Shown: positions 1 through 8,465 of the stretch, piece by piece
How the letters are laid out: every line of letters starts with the position of its first letter
Numbering within the stretch: the stretch's first letter is position 1
Assembly: GCF_002313155.2 (NCBI RefSeq)
Contig: NZ_NWFK02000001.1
Coordinates: 2,666,001 to 2,730,000, forward strand
Reading direction: 5' to 3'
Length of the DNA stretch: 64,000 nucleotides
From: Psychrobacter sp. FDAARGOS_221
Lineage (GTDB): Bacteria; Pseudomonadota; Gammaproteobacteria; Pseudomonadales; Moraxellaceae
Notes under the pieces: generated by a model
Databases searched by the model: none
Seen by the model: the letters and a program-made list of their open reading frames with translations, nothing else
Told to the model about the DNA's origin: nothing
Program-made: the position numbers and the translations under genes

Positions 1-525
1 CTAGGTTATGGTAATAAGCTACCGTTTTATGAAAACTTTTATGCCGGTGGTTATGGTTCAGTCCGTGGTTATGAGGCGTCAAGCCTAGGCCCACGTTCTC
101 CAGTCTTTGATTACGCTGCTAACGGTAGCTCTTATCCAAATGGCTTTATCGATGAAGAGGAAGTGGGTGGTAACGCGTTGGCAACCTTTGGTGCTGAGCT
201 TATCTTACCCATGCCATTTAAAGGCGATTGGGCTGACCAAGTGCGCCCTGTTATCTTCGTTGAAGGTGGTCAAGTATTTGATACTACCGATAAAAAAGAC
301 CAGACCTTTGAGTTAAAAGGTGAGTATGCCGGTTATAATGACAACTTAGATAAGAAACAAGTACCGCTATTAAGTCGTGATGATGACTTGCGTTATAGTG
401 CCGGTGCGGGTATTACTTGGTTTACGCCAATTGGTCCAATTTCTATCAGTTACGCTAAGCCATTTGGTGATAAAGAAGGCGATAAAACTGAAGAAGTACA
501 ATTCCAGATCGGTAGTACATTCTAA
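1..525 (+). CDS. bamA: Outer-membrane protein assembly factor BamA, C-terminal part (5' end outside window)
   Basis: This is the end of the Omp85-family barrel that folds and inserts outer-membrane proteins. The reading frame is open from base 1, so the POTRA domains and most of the barrel lie upstream. Residues read from base 1 include the conserved Omp85 loop-6 motif VRGYE and a last strand ending in the C-terminal phenylalanine expected of outer-membrane barrels (FQIGSTF). The strand GITWFTPIGPISISYAKPF also fits the BamA barrel. lpxD follows, as in many gamma-proteobacteria, but no skp/ompH gene lies between them. A hairpin terminator follows the stop codon. The assignment rests on barrel motifs plus context. 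Confidence 0.93.
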   Translation, partial: LGYGNKLPFYENFYAGGYGSVRGYEASSLGPRSPVFDYAANGSSYPNGFIDEEEVGGNALATFGAELILPMPFKGDWADQVRPVIFVEGGQVFDTTDKKDQTFELKGEYAGYNDNLDKKQVPLLSRDDDLRYSAGAGITWFTPIGPISISYAKPFGDKEGDKTEEVQFQIGSTF

Positions 526-589
526 GGGTTAGCCTAAGTAATCATTAGACTATTGAGGTAAGTCTACTCATCTTTTATCTTGAACCAAC

Positions 590-631
590 ACTAAGCTCTT
601 TATAATGACAAAGGGCTTAGTTTGTTTTCTT
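590..631 (+). terminator. Rho-independent terminator after bamA
   Basis: A 12-bp stem (590-601 with 610-621, one G-T pair) encloses an 8-nt loop and is followed by a T-rich run (622-631). It lies 65 bp after the bamA stop. It also covers an in-frame ATG at 605, which argues that lpxD starts later, at 665. Confidence 0.75.
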
Positions 632-664
632 CGCAGTGTTTTAATAAGGATACGGTTTATCACT

Positions 665-1708
665 ATGGTCTCATTTGAATCTCAAGTTAGCTTAGCTGAA
701 ATCATTGCTGCCATTAACACGCGTCAGCCGGTTTTAAATGAGCAGAAGCTAACCAATCAGCAGCTGACCGTATCTGGTATTGGTAGCCTTAATGATGCCA
801 ATGCCCAACAGCTGAGTTTTTTAACCGATAAAGCCTATGCTTCAGCACTGCCAACCTCTCAGGCAGCCATCATATTGGTAGCTGAGGCTTTTGCCGATCA
901 AGTTCCTGACAGCAGCGTAGCTGTCATCGTGGCAAATCCTTATGCGGCTTATGCCAGTGTCACACATTTGTTTGATCCACAGCCTGATGCGGCTAACGAG
1001 CTCTTTATTCATCCCACGGCGCAGATAGCTGACACTGCGGTATTGGGCGATAACGTGCATATTGGACCTTTTTGCGTAATTGGTGAGCAGGTACAGATAG
1101 GTACAGGCACTCAATTAAAGTCACAGGTTCACATTGAAGCGCACGCTCAAATTGGTGAGCATTGTGTGATTTACCCTAATGTCTTTATCGGTCATCGTTG
1201 TCAGATTGGTAATCGAGCGCGCCTATATCCTGGCGCCAGTATTGGCTCAGAGGGTTTTGGCTTTGCACCACTGCCCCCAACTGACACTCAAGGTTGGGAA
1301 CGTATTGTGCAGCTTGGTCGAGTCATTATTGGGAATCAAGTACGGGTTGGCAGTCATACTTGTATTGATCGTGGCGCCATTGGTGATACCGTCATTGGAG
1401 ACAATGTCATTATCGATAATCTGGTTCAGGTTGGACACAATGTTAAGATAGGTGCAGGTACTGCCATTGCCGGTAATGCCGGTATTGCTGGTAGTACCAG
1501 TATTGGCAAACGTTGTATGATAGGTGGTAATGTAGGAATTTCCGGACATATTAATATCTGTGATGATGTGGCGCTTTCAGGCATGACCATGGTGATCAAG
1601 TCTATTAAGCAAGCTGGGGTTTATTCTTCCGGGCTGCCTGCAATGCCAGCAATGGATTGGCGCAGAATGGCAGTAAAAGTAAGAGCGCTGGGCAAAAAAG
1701 AGGGTTAA
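665..1708 (+). CDS. lpxD: UDP-3-O-(3-hydroxyacyl)glucosamine N-acyltransferase LpxD
   Basis: LpxD catalyses the third step of lipid A synthesis, adding an N-linked 3-hydroxyacyl chain to UDP-3-O-acylglucosamine from acyl-ACP in the cytoplasm. The 347-residue protein matches the family length (341 in E. coli). An N-terminal uridine-binding domain (about 1-110) is followed by left-handed beta-helix hexapeptide repeats (about 115-300) and a C-terminal helix. The catalytic histidine is H258 in VGHN, with a second conserved histidine at H295 in ISGH. I chose ATG 665 because the frame's earlier ATG (605) lies inside the bamA terminator, while 665 has AAGGA at 646-650, although the spacing is long (14 nt). 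fabZ and lpxA follow. Confidence 0.95.
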   Translation: MVSFESQVSLAEIIAAINTRQPVLNEQKLTNQQLTVSGIGSLNDANAQQLSFLTDKAYASALPTSQAAIILVAEAFADQVPDSSVAVIVANPYAAYASVTHLFDPQPDAANELFIHPTAQIADTAVLGDNVHIGPFCVIGEQVQIGTGTQLKSQVHIEAHAQIGEHCVIYPNVFIGHRCQIGNRARLYPGASIGSEGFGFAPLPPTDTQGWERIVQLGRVIIGNQVRVGSHTCIDRGAIGDTVIGDNVIIDNLVQVGHNVKIGAGTAIAGNAGIAGSTSIGKRCMIGGNVGISGHINICDDVALSGMTMVIKSIKQAGVYSSGLPAMPAMDWRRMAVKVRALGKKEG

Positions 1709-1862
1709 TCATCAATTGCTAAAGGCTATTTAAAAGTACATTTAGTCTTAGGGCTTTATATAATATAAATTTAACCCCCAATTAACCCTCAATAACTGGC
1801 ATACTGATTGTATCGATATAGTAGTGTATTAAATGATATCTGATGTGATGTAAGGATGAGCA

Positions 1863-2453
1863 ATGAGCAAAAGTTCTGATAGTGGTGCAATCCAGCAGGC
1901 GTCATCGCCAATGGTAACTCGACCAAAAGGGTGGGGTGATGATTGGGAGATGAGTGAGCTTGATGAGCAGTTTTTGGCTCAGAACTCTGTTCGCATGCCG
2001 ATGGCTTATGATCAGCTAAAAAGCTATTTGCCGCACCGTTATCCGTTTATGCTTATTGATAGAGTGACTGCTTGCTGTCCGAATACGTGGATAACAGGTT
2101 ATAAAAACGTCTCTATTAATGAGCCTTTTTTCCAAGGTCACTTCCCTGAAGAGCCTATTATGCCAGGGGTGCTGATTGTTGAGGCCTTGGCGCAGTTATC
2201 CGGTATTTTGGCTTTTGTTTCTGAAGGTATTACCGCAGAAGATGGTTATTTATTTTTATTTGCAGGTGTTGATAAGGTTCGCTTTAAGAATCCAGTGGTA
2301 CCAGGAGATCAGCTAATACTTAAATCTGAGCTGATATTGACCAAGCGCAACATCTATAAGTTCGACTGTCGTGCTTATGTGGATGATAAATTAGCTGCTA
2401 ATGCACAGTTGATGATTATTCGTCAGGATCGTAAGCCCAGAAACTGTAATTAG
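1863..2453 (+). CDS. fabZ: 3-hydroxyacyl-[acyl-carrier-protein] dehydratase FabZ
   Basis: FabZ dehydrates 3-hydroxyacyl-ACP in fatty-acid elongation and competes with LpxA and LpxD for the same substrate pool, hence its usual place between them. The hot-dog fold shows LPHRYPFMLIDRV and the catalytic pair H93 (in GHFPEEPIMPG) and E107 (in VEALAQ). At 196 residues it is about 45 longer than E. coli FabZ (151). The extra N-terminal part is polar and contains PKGWGDDW. The start at 1863 is supported by AAGGA at 1852-1856 with 6-nt spacing. A TATAAT at 1759-1764 in the lpxD-fabZ gap could be a -10 element, but I see no good -35. Confidence 0.95.
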   Translation: MSKSSDSGAIQQASSPMVTRPKGWGDDWEMSELDEQFLAQNSVRMPMAYDQLKSYLPHRYPFMLIDRVTACCPNTWITGYKNVSINEPFFQGHFPEEPIMPGVLIVEALAQLSGILAFVSEGITAEDGYLFLFAGVDKVRFKNPVVPGDQLILKSELILTKRNIYKFDCRAYVDDKLAANAQLMIIRQDRKPRNCN

Positions 2454-2600
2454 TTTTTAAGAAGGTTTCAACTGGCTATTTCTTAAACGATAGCCATTAA
2501 TTTGTTGACTGATAAAGCGTTGATGGACAGATACAGTAAGACCGTTGTTAATTAACGTAATAATAAAGCATCAAACTCACCAACAAATGATTAATGAATG

Positions 2601-2630
2601 TTGACAGACTAGTATCTAAGCTATTTGTAT
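2601..2630 (+). promoter_or_regulatory. Possible sigma-70 promoter before lpxA
   Basis: A perfect TTGACA (2601-2606) is followed, after 18 bp, by TTGTAT (2625-2630), a poor -10. It lies about 100 bp before lpxA in a 277-bp gap that is unusually long for the fabZ-lpxA pair. The weak -10 makes this tentative. Confidence 0.25.
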
Positions 2631-2730
2631 TCAAAATTAATCAGAAATGTTATATAAATCAAGTGCTAAACAGCTATTATAAGCACAGACAAGACATACC
2701 CTTTTATCCAAATATTGACAGGTTGCTTTA

Positions 2731-3510
2731 ATGATAAATATTCACCCCACAGCCATCATTTCAGACACCGCTGAAATACATGAAACGGCAGTAATAGGTC
2801 CATACTGTATTGTTGGGGACAATGTCACTATTGATGCCGGCACCAAATTGTTACGTCATGTGGTGGTGACCAAAAATACGCGTATTGGTAAAAATAATGA
2901 AATTTATCAGTTCGCCAGTATTGGTGAAGATTGCCAAGATTTAAAATATCAAGGTGAAGAGACCTGGCTTGAGATTGGTGATAATAACTCGATACGTGAG
3001 GCCTGTAGTTTTCATCGTGGCACCATACAGGACCAAGGTGTGACCAAGATTGGTAACGGCAACTTATTTATGGTCAATACGCATATTGCGCATGACTGTG
3101 TCATTGGTGATGACAATATTTTTGCTAATAATGCCGGTATTGCTGGGCATGTGCACGTGGGTAATCATGTCATCATCGGTGGTCAAGCTGGGGTACATCA
3201 GTTTTGCCATATCGATGACTACAGTCTGATTGGCGGTGGTAGTGTAATCTTAAAAGATGTGGCAGCGATGACACTGGTCTCTGGCAACCCTGCCAGCACC
3301 CATGGTCTTAATATCGAGGGTATGCGCCGTAAGCAGTGGCCGAAGCCAACCATTAATATCTTGCGAAGTGCGTATAAGCTTATCTTTAGATCAGGCAAAA
3401 CCACAGATCAGGTCATCACTGAATTAACCGAAGAGTTTTTGCCGCAAGAGCCAAAAGTGCAGCTATTAATTGACTCTTTAGTGAACAGCAATCGTGGCAT
3501 TACCCGCTAA
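2731..3510 (+). CDS. lpxA: Acyl-[ACP]-UDP-N-acetylglucosamine O-acyltransferase LpxA
   Basis: LpxA catalyses the first step of lipid A synthesis, transferring a 3-hydroxyacyl chain from ACP to UDP-GlcNAc. The 259-residue protein is a left-handed beta-helix from residue 3 to about 185, rich in hexapeptide repeats such as the run after HPTAII, with a C-terminal helical domain ending in RGITR. The active-site block NTHIAHDCVIG carries H118 and H121, the equivalents of E. coli H122 and H125. The length matches the family (about 260). lpxB, which often follows lpxA, is absent here; a terminator and then a transporter gene come next. Confidence 0.96.
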   Translation: MINIHPTAIISDTAEIHETAVIGPYCIVGDNVTIDAGTKLLRHVVVTKNTRIGKNNEIYQFASIGEDCQDLKYQGEETWLEIGDNNSIREACSFHRGTIQDQGVTKIGNGNLFMVNTHIAHDCVIGDDNIFANNAGIAGHVHVGNHVIIGGQAGVHQFCHIDDYSLIGGGSVILKDVAAMTLVSGNPASTHGLNIEGMRRKQWPKPTINILRSAYKLIFRSGKTTDQVITELTEEFLPQEPKVQLLIDSLVNSNRGITR

Positions 3511-3564
3511 AATAGAAACTATTTAACCAGAACAAATACTGATTAAAATATAGAATAAAATTGA

Positions 3565-3598
3565 GCCATAACGGATAGTTATGGCTTTTTTAATTTTC
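3565..3598 (+). terminator. Rho-independent terminator after lpxA
   Basis: The perfect stem GCCATAAC (3565-3572) / GTTATGGC (3578-3585) has a 5-nt loop and is followed by TTTTTT and AATTTTC. It closes the lpxD-fabZ-lpxA block about 55 bp after the lpxA stop. Confidence 0.85.
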
Positions 3599-3767
3599 AG
3601 TAACTTGACATTTTAATAGATATGAAACAGACTTAGTTTGTTAAAGCATGTAAATATATAACAACCAAATCTGTCTGTTTCTGTCGTAATGTTATTGTCT
3701 GTTGCTTATTTTGGAATCAAAATGAGTAACGATAAAGATTAGGTCTAGGACGACCGGAGGAAAAAAT

Positions 3768-5129
3768 ATGTCAAGTAAACAAAACCATGCTCAATGGAGC
3801 TCTCGAATGGGCTTCATCTTGGCAGCAGTTGGTTCAGCTGTAGGCCTTGGAAACATCTGGAAGTTTCCCTACATGGTCGGTGAGAGTGGTGGTGCGGTAT
3901 TCGTACTGGTCTATCTCTTATGTATCGCCTTAATTGGCTTCCCAATCTTAGTGGCAGAGTGGATGATTGGTCGTCGCGGTCAGAAAAACCCGATGGACTC
4001 ATATTCTGCAGTCGCCGCTAGTGAAGGCAAAAGCACAAGCTGGGGCTTTATTGGTATGGTCGGTATTTTAGGTGCCTTTATCATTCTATCCTTCTATAGT
4101 GTGATTGGTGGTTGGGCTCTAAACTACATGACCAAGATTGCAGGTGGTCAATTCTCAGGTCTTGATAGCGACGCGGTAGAAGCGGTATTCAATACCATGT
4201 TGGCATCTCCTAGCACATTAACCATTTGGCACACGGTGTTTATGCTTATCACCGGTATCATTGTTGCGCTAGGTGTAACTAATGGTATTGAACGCGCCGC
4301 CAAAGTACTTATCCCTTTATTGGGCGTGCTATTGTTGGTCATCGTTGGCTATAACCTGATGAATGGTGGCTTCGGTGAGGCGGTAACTTATTTATTCTCA
4401 CCAGACTTAACCAAGCTAACTGGCGAAGGCTCATCAGATATCGTATTATCTGCTTTAGGTCACGCCTTCTTCACGTTATCACTGGGTATGGGTATCATGA
4501 TTGCCTATGGTTCATACTTAGGTAACGATGTGAGCCTGTTAAGCATGGCGCGTACTGTTGTTATCTTAGATACAGTAATTGCATTAGCAGCAGGTCTGGC
4601 TATCTTCCCAATCATCTTTAGTAACGGTATGGATCCAGCTGCTGGCCCAGGTTTGATTTTCGTCAGCTTACCGATTGCCTTTGGTAGTATGTCAGCCGGT
4701 CTAGTGTTAGGTACCTTATTCTTCTTGTTAATTACATTTGCGGCATTAACCTCATCAATCTCGTTGATTGAGCCGTCAATTGAGTTTTTAGAAGAGCGTA
4801 CGCCAATGAGCCGTACCATGAGTGTTATCGTTGCCAGTATCGCGATTTGGTTATTAGGCGTTGCCGCACTGCTGTCATTCAACGTCTGGTCAGATGTGAT
4901 GATTATGGGTAACAATATCTTTGACTTCTTAGATAAGTTAACCAGTAAGTTCATGCTACCAATCGCTGGCTTAGCCGCAACCATCTTTGTTGGTTGGGTG
5001 ATGAATCAAGATAGTGTTCGTAGTGAGCTTGGTTTATCAGGTGGTTCATGGACGCTATGGCAAATTATCGCTAAGTTTGTTGCCCCGATTGGTGTGATCA
5101 TTGTATTCATCAATACTTTGTTAAACTAA
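3768..5129 (+). CDS. Sodium-dependent transporter, neurotransmitter:sodium symporter (NSS/SNF) family
   Basis: This is an inner-membrane symporter of the LeuT/Tyt1 type, expected to move an amino acid or related solute with sodium. The first membrane segment carries the family signature around the sodium and substrate sites, AAVGSAVGLGNIWKFPY (residues about 19-35), followed by FVLVYLLCIALIGFPILVAE. At 453 residues with about 11 hydrophobic segments it matches the shorter bacterial NSS class rather than 12-segment eukaryotic members. GGAGG at 3756-3760, 7 nt before ATG, is a strong ribosome site. Substrate cannot be read from the sequence. It is a single-gene unit bounded by terminators. Confidence 0.9.
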   Translation: MSSKQNHAQWSSRMGFILAAVGSAVGLGNIWKFPYMVGESGGAVFVLVYLLCIALIGFPILVAEWMIGRRGQKNPMDSYSAVAASEGKSTSWGFIGMVGILGAFIILSFYSVIGGWALNYMTKIAGGQFSGLDSDAVEAVFNTMLASPSTLTIWHTVFMLITGIIVALGVTNGIERAAKVLIPLLGVLLLVIVGYNLMNGGFGEAVTYLFSPDLTKLTGEGSSDIVLSALGHAFFTLSLGMGIMIAYGSYLGNDVSLLSMARTVVILDTVIALAAGLAIFPIIFSNGMDPAAGPGLIFVSLPIAFGSMSAGLVLGTLFFLLITFAALTSSISLIEPSIEFLEERTPMSRTMSVIVASIAIWLLGVAALLSFNVWSDVMIMGNNIFDFLDKLTSKFMLPIAGLAATIFVGWVMNQDSVRSELGLSGGSWTLWQIIAKFVAPIGVIIVFINTLLN

Positions 5130-5164
5130 CCAGCTAGCAACACATATCTATTAATGACTTACAA

Positions 5165-5200
5165 AAACCTCAGTAACTTTACTGAGGTTTTTTATTTTTA
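5165..5200 (+). terminator. Terminator after the NSS transporter
   Basis: An 11-bp perfect stem, AAACCTCAGTA (5165-5175) with TACTGAGGTTT (5180-5190), a 4-nt loop and TTTATTTTTA after it. Confidence 0.85.
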
Positions 5201-5290
5201 GTTCAAAAATATGACAGCTTAACGCTCAAAGTTAGGAGTTAAGACAAAACTCTAGTGCTTAATTAAAATGACAAATAATAAATCGAATAA

Positions 5291-5324
5291 AAAAATAGCC
5301 CTGCAAATCAGCAGGGCTATTTTT
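5291..5324 (-). terminator. Terminator after asd (bidirectional hairpin)
   Basis: A 14-bp perfect stem (5291-5304 with 5311-5324) with a GC-rich core GCCCTGC, a 6-nt loop, and A/T runs on both sides. It lies 33 bp beyond the asd stop on the minus strand and could also back up the transporter terminator on the plus strand. Confidence 0.85.
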
Positions 5325-5357
5325 ATGAAGTTAACAAGCTAATGAATTAGTGAATGC

Positions 5358-6500
5358 TTATTTGGCTTCACGAACAATGTTCAACATACGGCGTAATGGC
5401 TCTGCAGCACCCCATAACAGCTGATCACCGACCGTAAAGGCGCTTAGGTACTCAGGACCCATATTCAGCTTACGCATGCGGCCTAGGGCGATGGTTAGCG
5501 TACCAGTAACAGCAACTGGCGTTAAACGCTGCATAGTCGCTTCTTTATCATCTTCAACGAAGTCTAGCCATTCGTTGCCACTATTTTTTAGGGCGTCTTC
5601 GATTTCTTCAAGAGGGATGTCTTTTTTCAGCTTAATGGTTAAGCCTTGAGCGTGACAGCGCATAGAACCAACACGTACACAAATACCATCAATTGGAATG
5701 ATATCAGCACCGGTATTGTTTAAGATTTTATTGGTTTCAACGCCGCCTTTCCATTCTTCACGCGACTGCTTGTTTTCAAGTTGGCTATCAATATAAGGAA
5801 TCAAGCTGCCTGCAAGGGGCACACCAAAGTATTGAGTTGGGAAGTCGCCACTGCGCTGAGTGTCAGCGATTTTTTTGTCAATCGCCAAAATAGCGCTGGC
5901 AGGATCAGCAAGTTCGTCTGCCACAGAGTCATGCAGTTGACCCATGCCACTGATTAGCTCACGCATATTGTTAGCGCCTGAGCCACTGGCTGCTTGATAG
6001 GTCATAGCCGATACCCACTCAACCCAACCGCGGTTAAACAGTTCACCAATGGCCATCAGCATTAATGAGACGGTACAGTTGCCGCCAATAAAGTCTTTCT
6101 TGCCATTTTTAACGGCATCATCAATCACATTACGGTTCACTGGGTCTAAAATAATAATACTTTCATCGGCCATGCGCAGGCTGCTGGCGGCATCAATCCA
6201 GTAACCATCCCAGCCAGACTCACGTAGTGGACCATGTACGGCAGAGGTATAGTCACCGCCTTGACAGGTTATAATGACGTCACAGGTACTTAGTGCTTCA
6301 ATATCATGCGCATCTTTTAACTTGGCATTGGCCTCAGTATGGGTAACACCCTCAAAGCTTGGTGCATCACCGCCAGTATTACTGGTAGAGAAGAAAATAG
6401 GTGTAATATTTGCAAAATCATTTTCTTCTACCATACGTTGCATCAGCACAGAACCAACCATGCCACGCCATCCAACAAGACCCACTTGTAATTGACTCAT
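5358..6500 (-). CDS. asd: Aspartate-semialdehyde dehydrogenase
   Basis: Asd reduces aspartyl phosphate to aspartate semialdehyde with NADPH, the branch point to lysine/diaminopimelate, threonine and methionine. The 380-residue protein is of the Gram-negative Asd type. It has an N-terminal Rossmann motif [11 protein letters not shown], the catalytic cysteine C142 in GGNCTVS, and the catalytic histidine H283 in SMRCHAQGL (C135 and H274 in E. coli). Ribosome site AAGAGGT precedes the ATG at 6500. It is a single-gene unit with its own terminator. By supplying diaminopimelate it links to the cell-wall genes elsewhere in the window. Confidence 0.96.
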   Translation of the reverse strand: MSQLQVGLVGWRGMVGSVLMQRMVEENDFANITPIFFSTSNTGGDAPSFEGVTHTEANAKLKDAHDIEALSTCDVIITCQGGDYTSAVHGPLRESGWDGYWIDAASSLRMADESIIILDPVNRNVIDDAVKNGKKDFIGGNCTVSLMLMAIGELFNRGWVEWVSAMTYQAASGSGANNMRELISGMGQLHDSVADELADPASAILAIDKKIADTQRSGDFPTQYFGVPLAGSLIPYIDSQLENKQSREEWKGGVETNKILNNTGADIIPIDGICVRVGSMRCHAQGLTIKLKKDIPLEEIEDALKNSGNEWLDFVEDDKEATMQRLTPVAVTGTLTIALGRMRKLNMGPEYLSAFTVGDQLLWGAAEPLRRMLNIVREAK

Positions 6501-6953
6501 GAAAATACCTCTTGTGTAGTGAATAAATATATTAAGTAATTATCCTTACTTTAATCCCTTTTTTGCTTTAGTATTTATCACAATCAAACAAATAATCGAA
6601 ATCAGATTGTTCAAAACCATTAAAAGCAGTACGCCCTAAATATTTAAATTTGCGCAACCAATTACATTGCCTTGATATGAGATAAAAAGCAATAGGTGGC
6701 TGTTAATTTTTGACATTTTTTTTGATGATACTCATGTATTGATACTGATGTACGGGTGTTCATGTATTGATAGCTATTTCATGTGTTGATATTAAAGACA
6801 GTAACCGCTGTCTGTCATATACAGACATTAATGCCTATCAACAACTAATTGACTCATCAGACTGATTAGATTATCTGTTTTATGACTATAAAATTTGAAG
6901 CTGTTCAATAATTGTTTACAATAGGTCTTATCACTCTTGTCCGCCGAGGTTGT
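6501..6953. other. Gene-free region between divergent asd and EEP genes
   Basis: About 450 bp, AT-rich, with no convincing open frame. It must hold the promoters of asd and of the EEP gene. It contains three copies of a 13-bp direct repeat (6732-6791, listed separately). I see no RNA gene. Confidence 0.6.
6732..6791 (+). repeat. Three direct copies of TCATGTRTTGATA
   Basis: TCATGTATTGATA occurs at 6732-6744 and 6760-6772, and TCATGTGTTGATA at 6779-6791. The start-to-start distances are 28 and 19 bp. They lie about 230 bp upstream of asd and 160 bp upstream of the EEP gene. They could be regulator sites or a decayed tandem repeat. Confidence 0.6.
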
Positions 6954-8069
6954 ATGCTTGATTATATTTATCTGGCCAGTCAGATATGTGCAGGACTGGT
7001 TGTATTTATCACTGTCTGGGGCTGGTTGCCTTTAGATAACTGGTGGGTGCGTGGTGTCGATTTTCCAAGAATCCAGATTTTAGTGGTTGGAATTATCAGC
7101 CTCATTGCTTTATTGCTACTGACACCGCAGTGGCAAGGCCTAGAGATTGGCTTGCTATTGGCATTATTGGTGTCTATTGGGTTCCAATTACGTATGGTGT
7201 TGCCTTATACCATATTTTGGCCTAAGCAGGTGCATCACGCGACCGAAATGGACAACCCTGTACAATTAAAGTTGATGGTATCTAATGTATTGACGCCGAA
7301 TGATAATACTCAAGCATTGGTAGACTTAGTACAACAAAAACAACCGGATATATTAATTACCTTAGAGTCCGACCTTAAGTGGCAACAGGCGCTGAGCGTT
7401 ATAGAGCCGGACTATCCTTATAATGTGAAGGTGCCATTAGATAACCTATATGGCATGCATTTATACTCAAAGATTGAGCTAATCGATCCGCAGGTAAAAT
7501 ATCTGCTGGTTGATGACATTCCCTCCATTCATACTCAAATACGTCTGTCTAATGGTGAGGTAGTCTGGCTATACTGCTTGCATCCAATGCCGCCAAGCCC
7601 GACCGAAGCGGATAAATCGACCACACGTGATGCAGAGCTATTACTGGTCGGTAATCATATTAAACAAAACCAGCAAGTGGCTATTTTGGCCGGTGACTTA
7701 AATGATGTGGCTTGGTCAAAGACCACACGTATGTTCCAGCGCATCTCAGGATTACTAGATCCTCGAGTGGGTCGTTTTTTTGTTAATACCTTTCACGTCA
7801 ATTATCCTTTTTTGCGCTGGGCATTAGACCATATTTTTCATAGTCCTTGCTTTACCTTGGTGGATATTGAGCGCTTGCCATCGATTGGATCGGATCACTT
7901 CCCAGTGATGACCACTTTGCAATTTGAACCTTGCGCACGTTCAGAGCAGTCTGAAAATGCAGTCACTGCCAGTAAGCAAGATGAAGAAGAGAGTCGTCAA
8001 AAGGTGTCTGAGGGTAGAGAAGAGGGGCGTAAAATGTCGCAGGAACATGCCGAAGAAAACAATTCTTGA
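6954..8069 (+). CDS. Membrane-anchored endonuclease/exonuclease/phosphatase (EEP) family protein
   Basis: The N-terminal third has about three hydrophobic segments (residues about 5-25, 38-55, 60-80), which should anchor the protein in the inner membrane. The rest is an EEP-fold domain with the expected catalytic clusters: LESDLKW (metal-binding E), GDLNDVAWS (D and N) and SDHFPV (C-terminal D-H pair). The EEP superfamily includes nucleases and phosphodiesterases acting on DNA, phosphoinositides and sphingomyelin, so the substrate is open. The last 40 residues are charged and low-complexity. I chose ATG 6954 (GAGG at 6946-6949) over an in-frame TTG at 6912; the protein is then 371 residues. 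Confidence 0.8.
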   Translation: MLDYIYLASQICAGLVVFITVWGWLPLDNWWVRGVDFPRIQILVVGIISLIALLLLTPQWQGLEIGLLLALLVSIGFQLRMVLPYTIFWPKQVHHATEMDNPVQLKLMVSNVLTPNDNTQALVDLVQQKQPDILITLESDLKWQQALSVIEPDYPYNVKVPLDNLYGMHLYSKIELIDPQVKYLLVDDIPSIHTQIRLSNGEVVWLYCLHPMPPSPTEADKSTTRDAELLLVGNHIKQNQQVAILAGDLNDVAWSKTTRMFQRISGLLDPRVGRFFVNTFHVNYPFLRWALDHIFHSPCFTLVDIERLPSIGSDHFPVMTTLQFEPCARSEQSENAVTASKQDEEESRQKVSEGREEGRKMSQEHAEENNS

Positions 8070-8465
8070 GAGTAATAATTATTAACGACGATTATTTTGG
8101 AAGTACACTTAAAAACAACAGGCAAGAAAAAACCCAAGCCTAGGGCAGAGACTTGGGTCTTGGGGGCGCGATTTTATTATTATTATTTTCCTTTATTGGC
8201 TCATCCTAAGCCGACTTAATGACACTTTTGTTAACGTTATTCATTCTACAGGGCAATAAAATCAATAACGAGTGCTGCAAATCCTAACAGCTTAACGGTG
8301 TCACTAACACAACACTGCTATCCTTGCTATCCATGTGTTGATGAGTCTATTGTATGTTGAATGAGGGTGGGTAGCTAGCGGCTAAAAGCCCATTTTTGCG
8401 TAAGCATTTGCTTACAGAGTTTAATTAGGCTCTGGATGCTGTTGAGGATATTTAGTTTGCCGCTG
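8070..8465. other. Gene-free region after the EEP and glycosyltransferase genes
   Basis: About 400 bp between convergent genes. It holds a 7-bp inverted repeat GTAAGCA-TT-TGCTTAC (8400-8415) and a minus-strand terminator at 8126-8158. That terminator lies more than 300 bp past the glycosyltransferase stop, so the minus-strand transcript would have a long 3' tail or a separate small RNA. No protein frame is convincing. Confidence 0.5.
8126..8158 (-). terminator. Rho-independent terminator, minus strand
   Basis: Read on the minus strand, ACCCAAG and CTTGGGT (8152-8158 and 8132-8138) form a stem with a 13-nt loop, followed by TTTTTTC. The plus strand has G-rich sequence instead of a T run after it, so it works only for minus-strand transcription. 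Confidence 0.65.

Noticed and set aside
605..664. N-terminal extension of LpxD from ATG 605
   Set aside because: The ATG lies in the loop of the bamA terminator and has no ribosome site; family length fits a start at 665.
3605..3626. Sigma-70 promoter before the NSS transporter from TTGACA at 3605
   Set aside because: The nearest -10-like sequence (TATGAA) is only 10 bp away, and nothing suitable lies at 16-18 bp.
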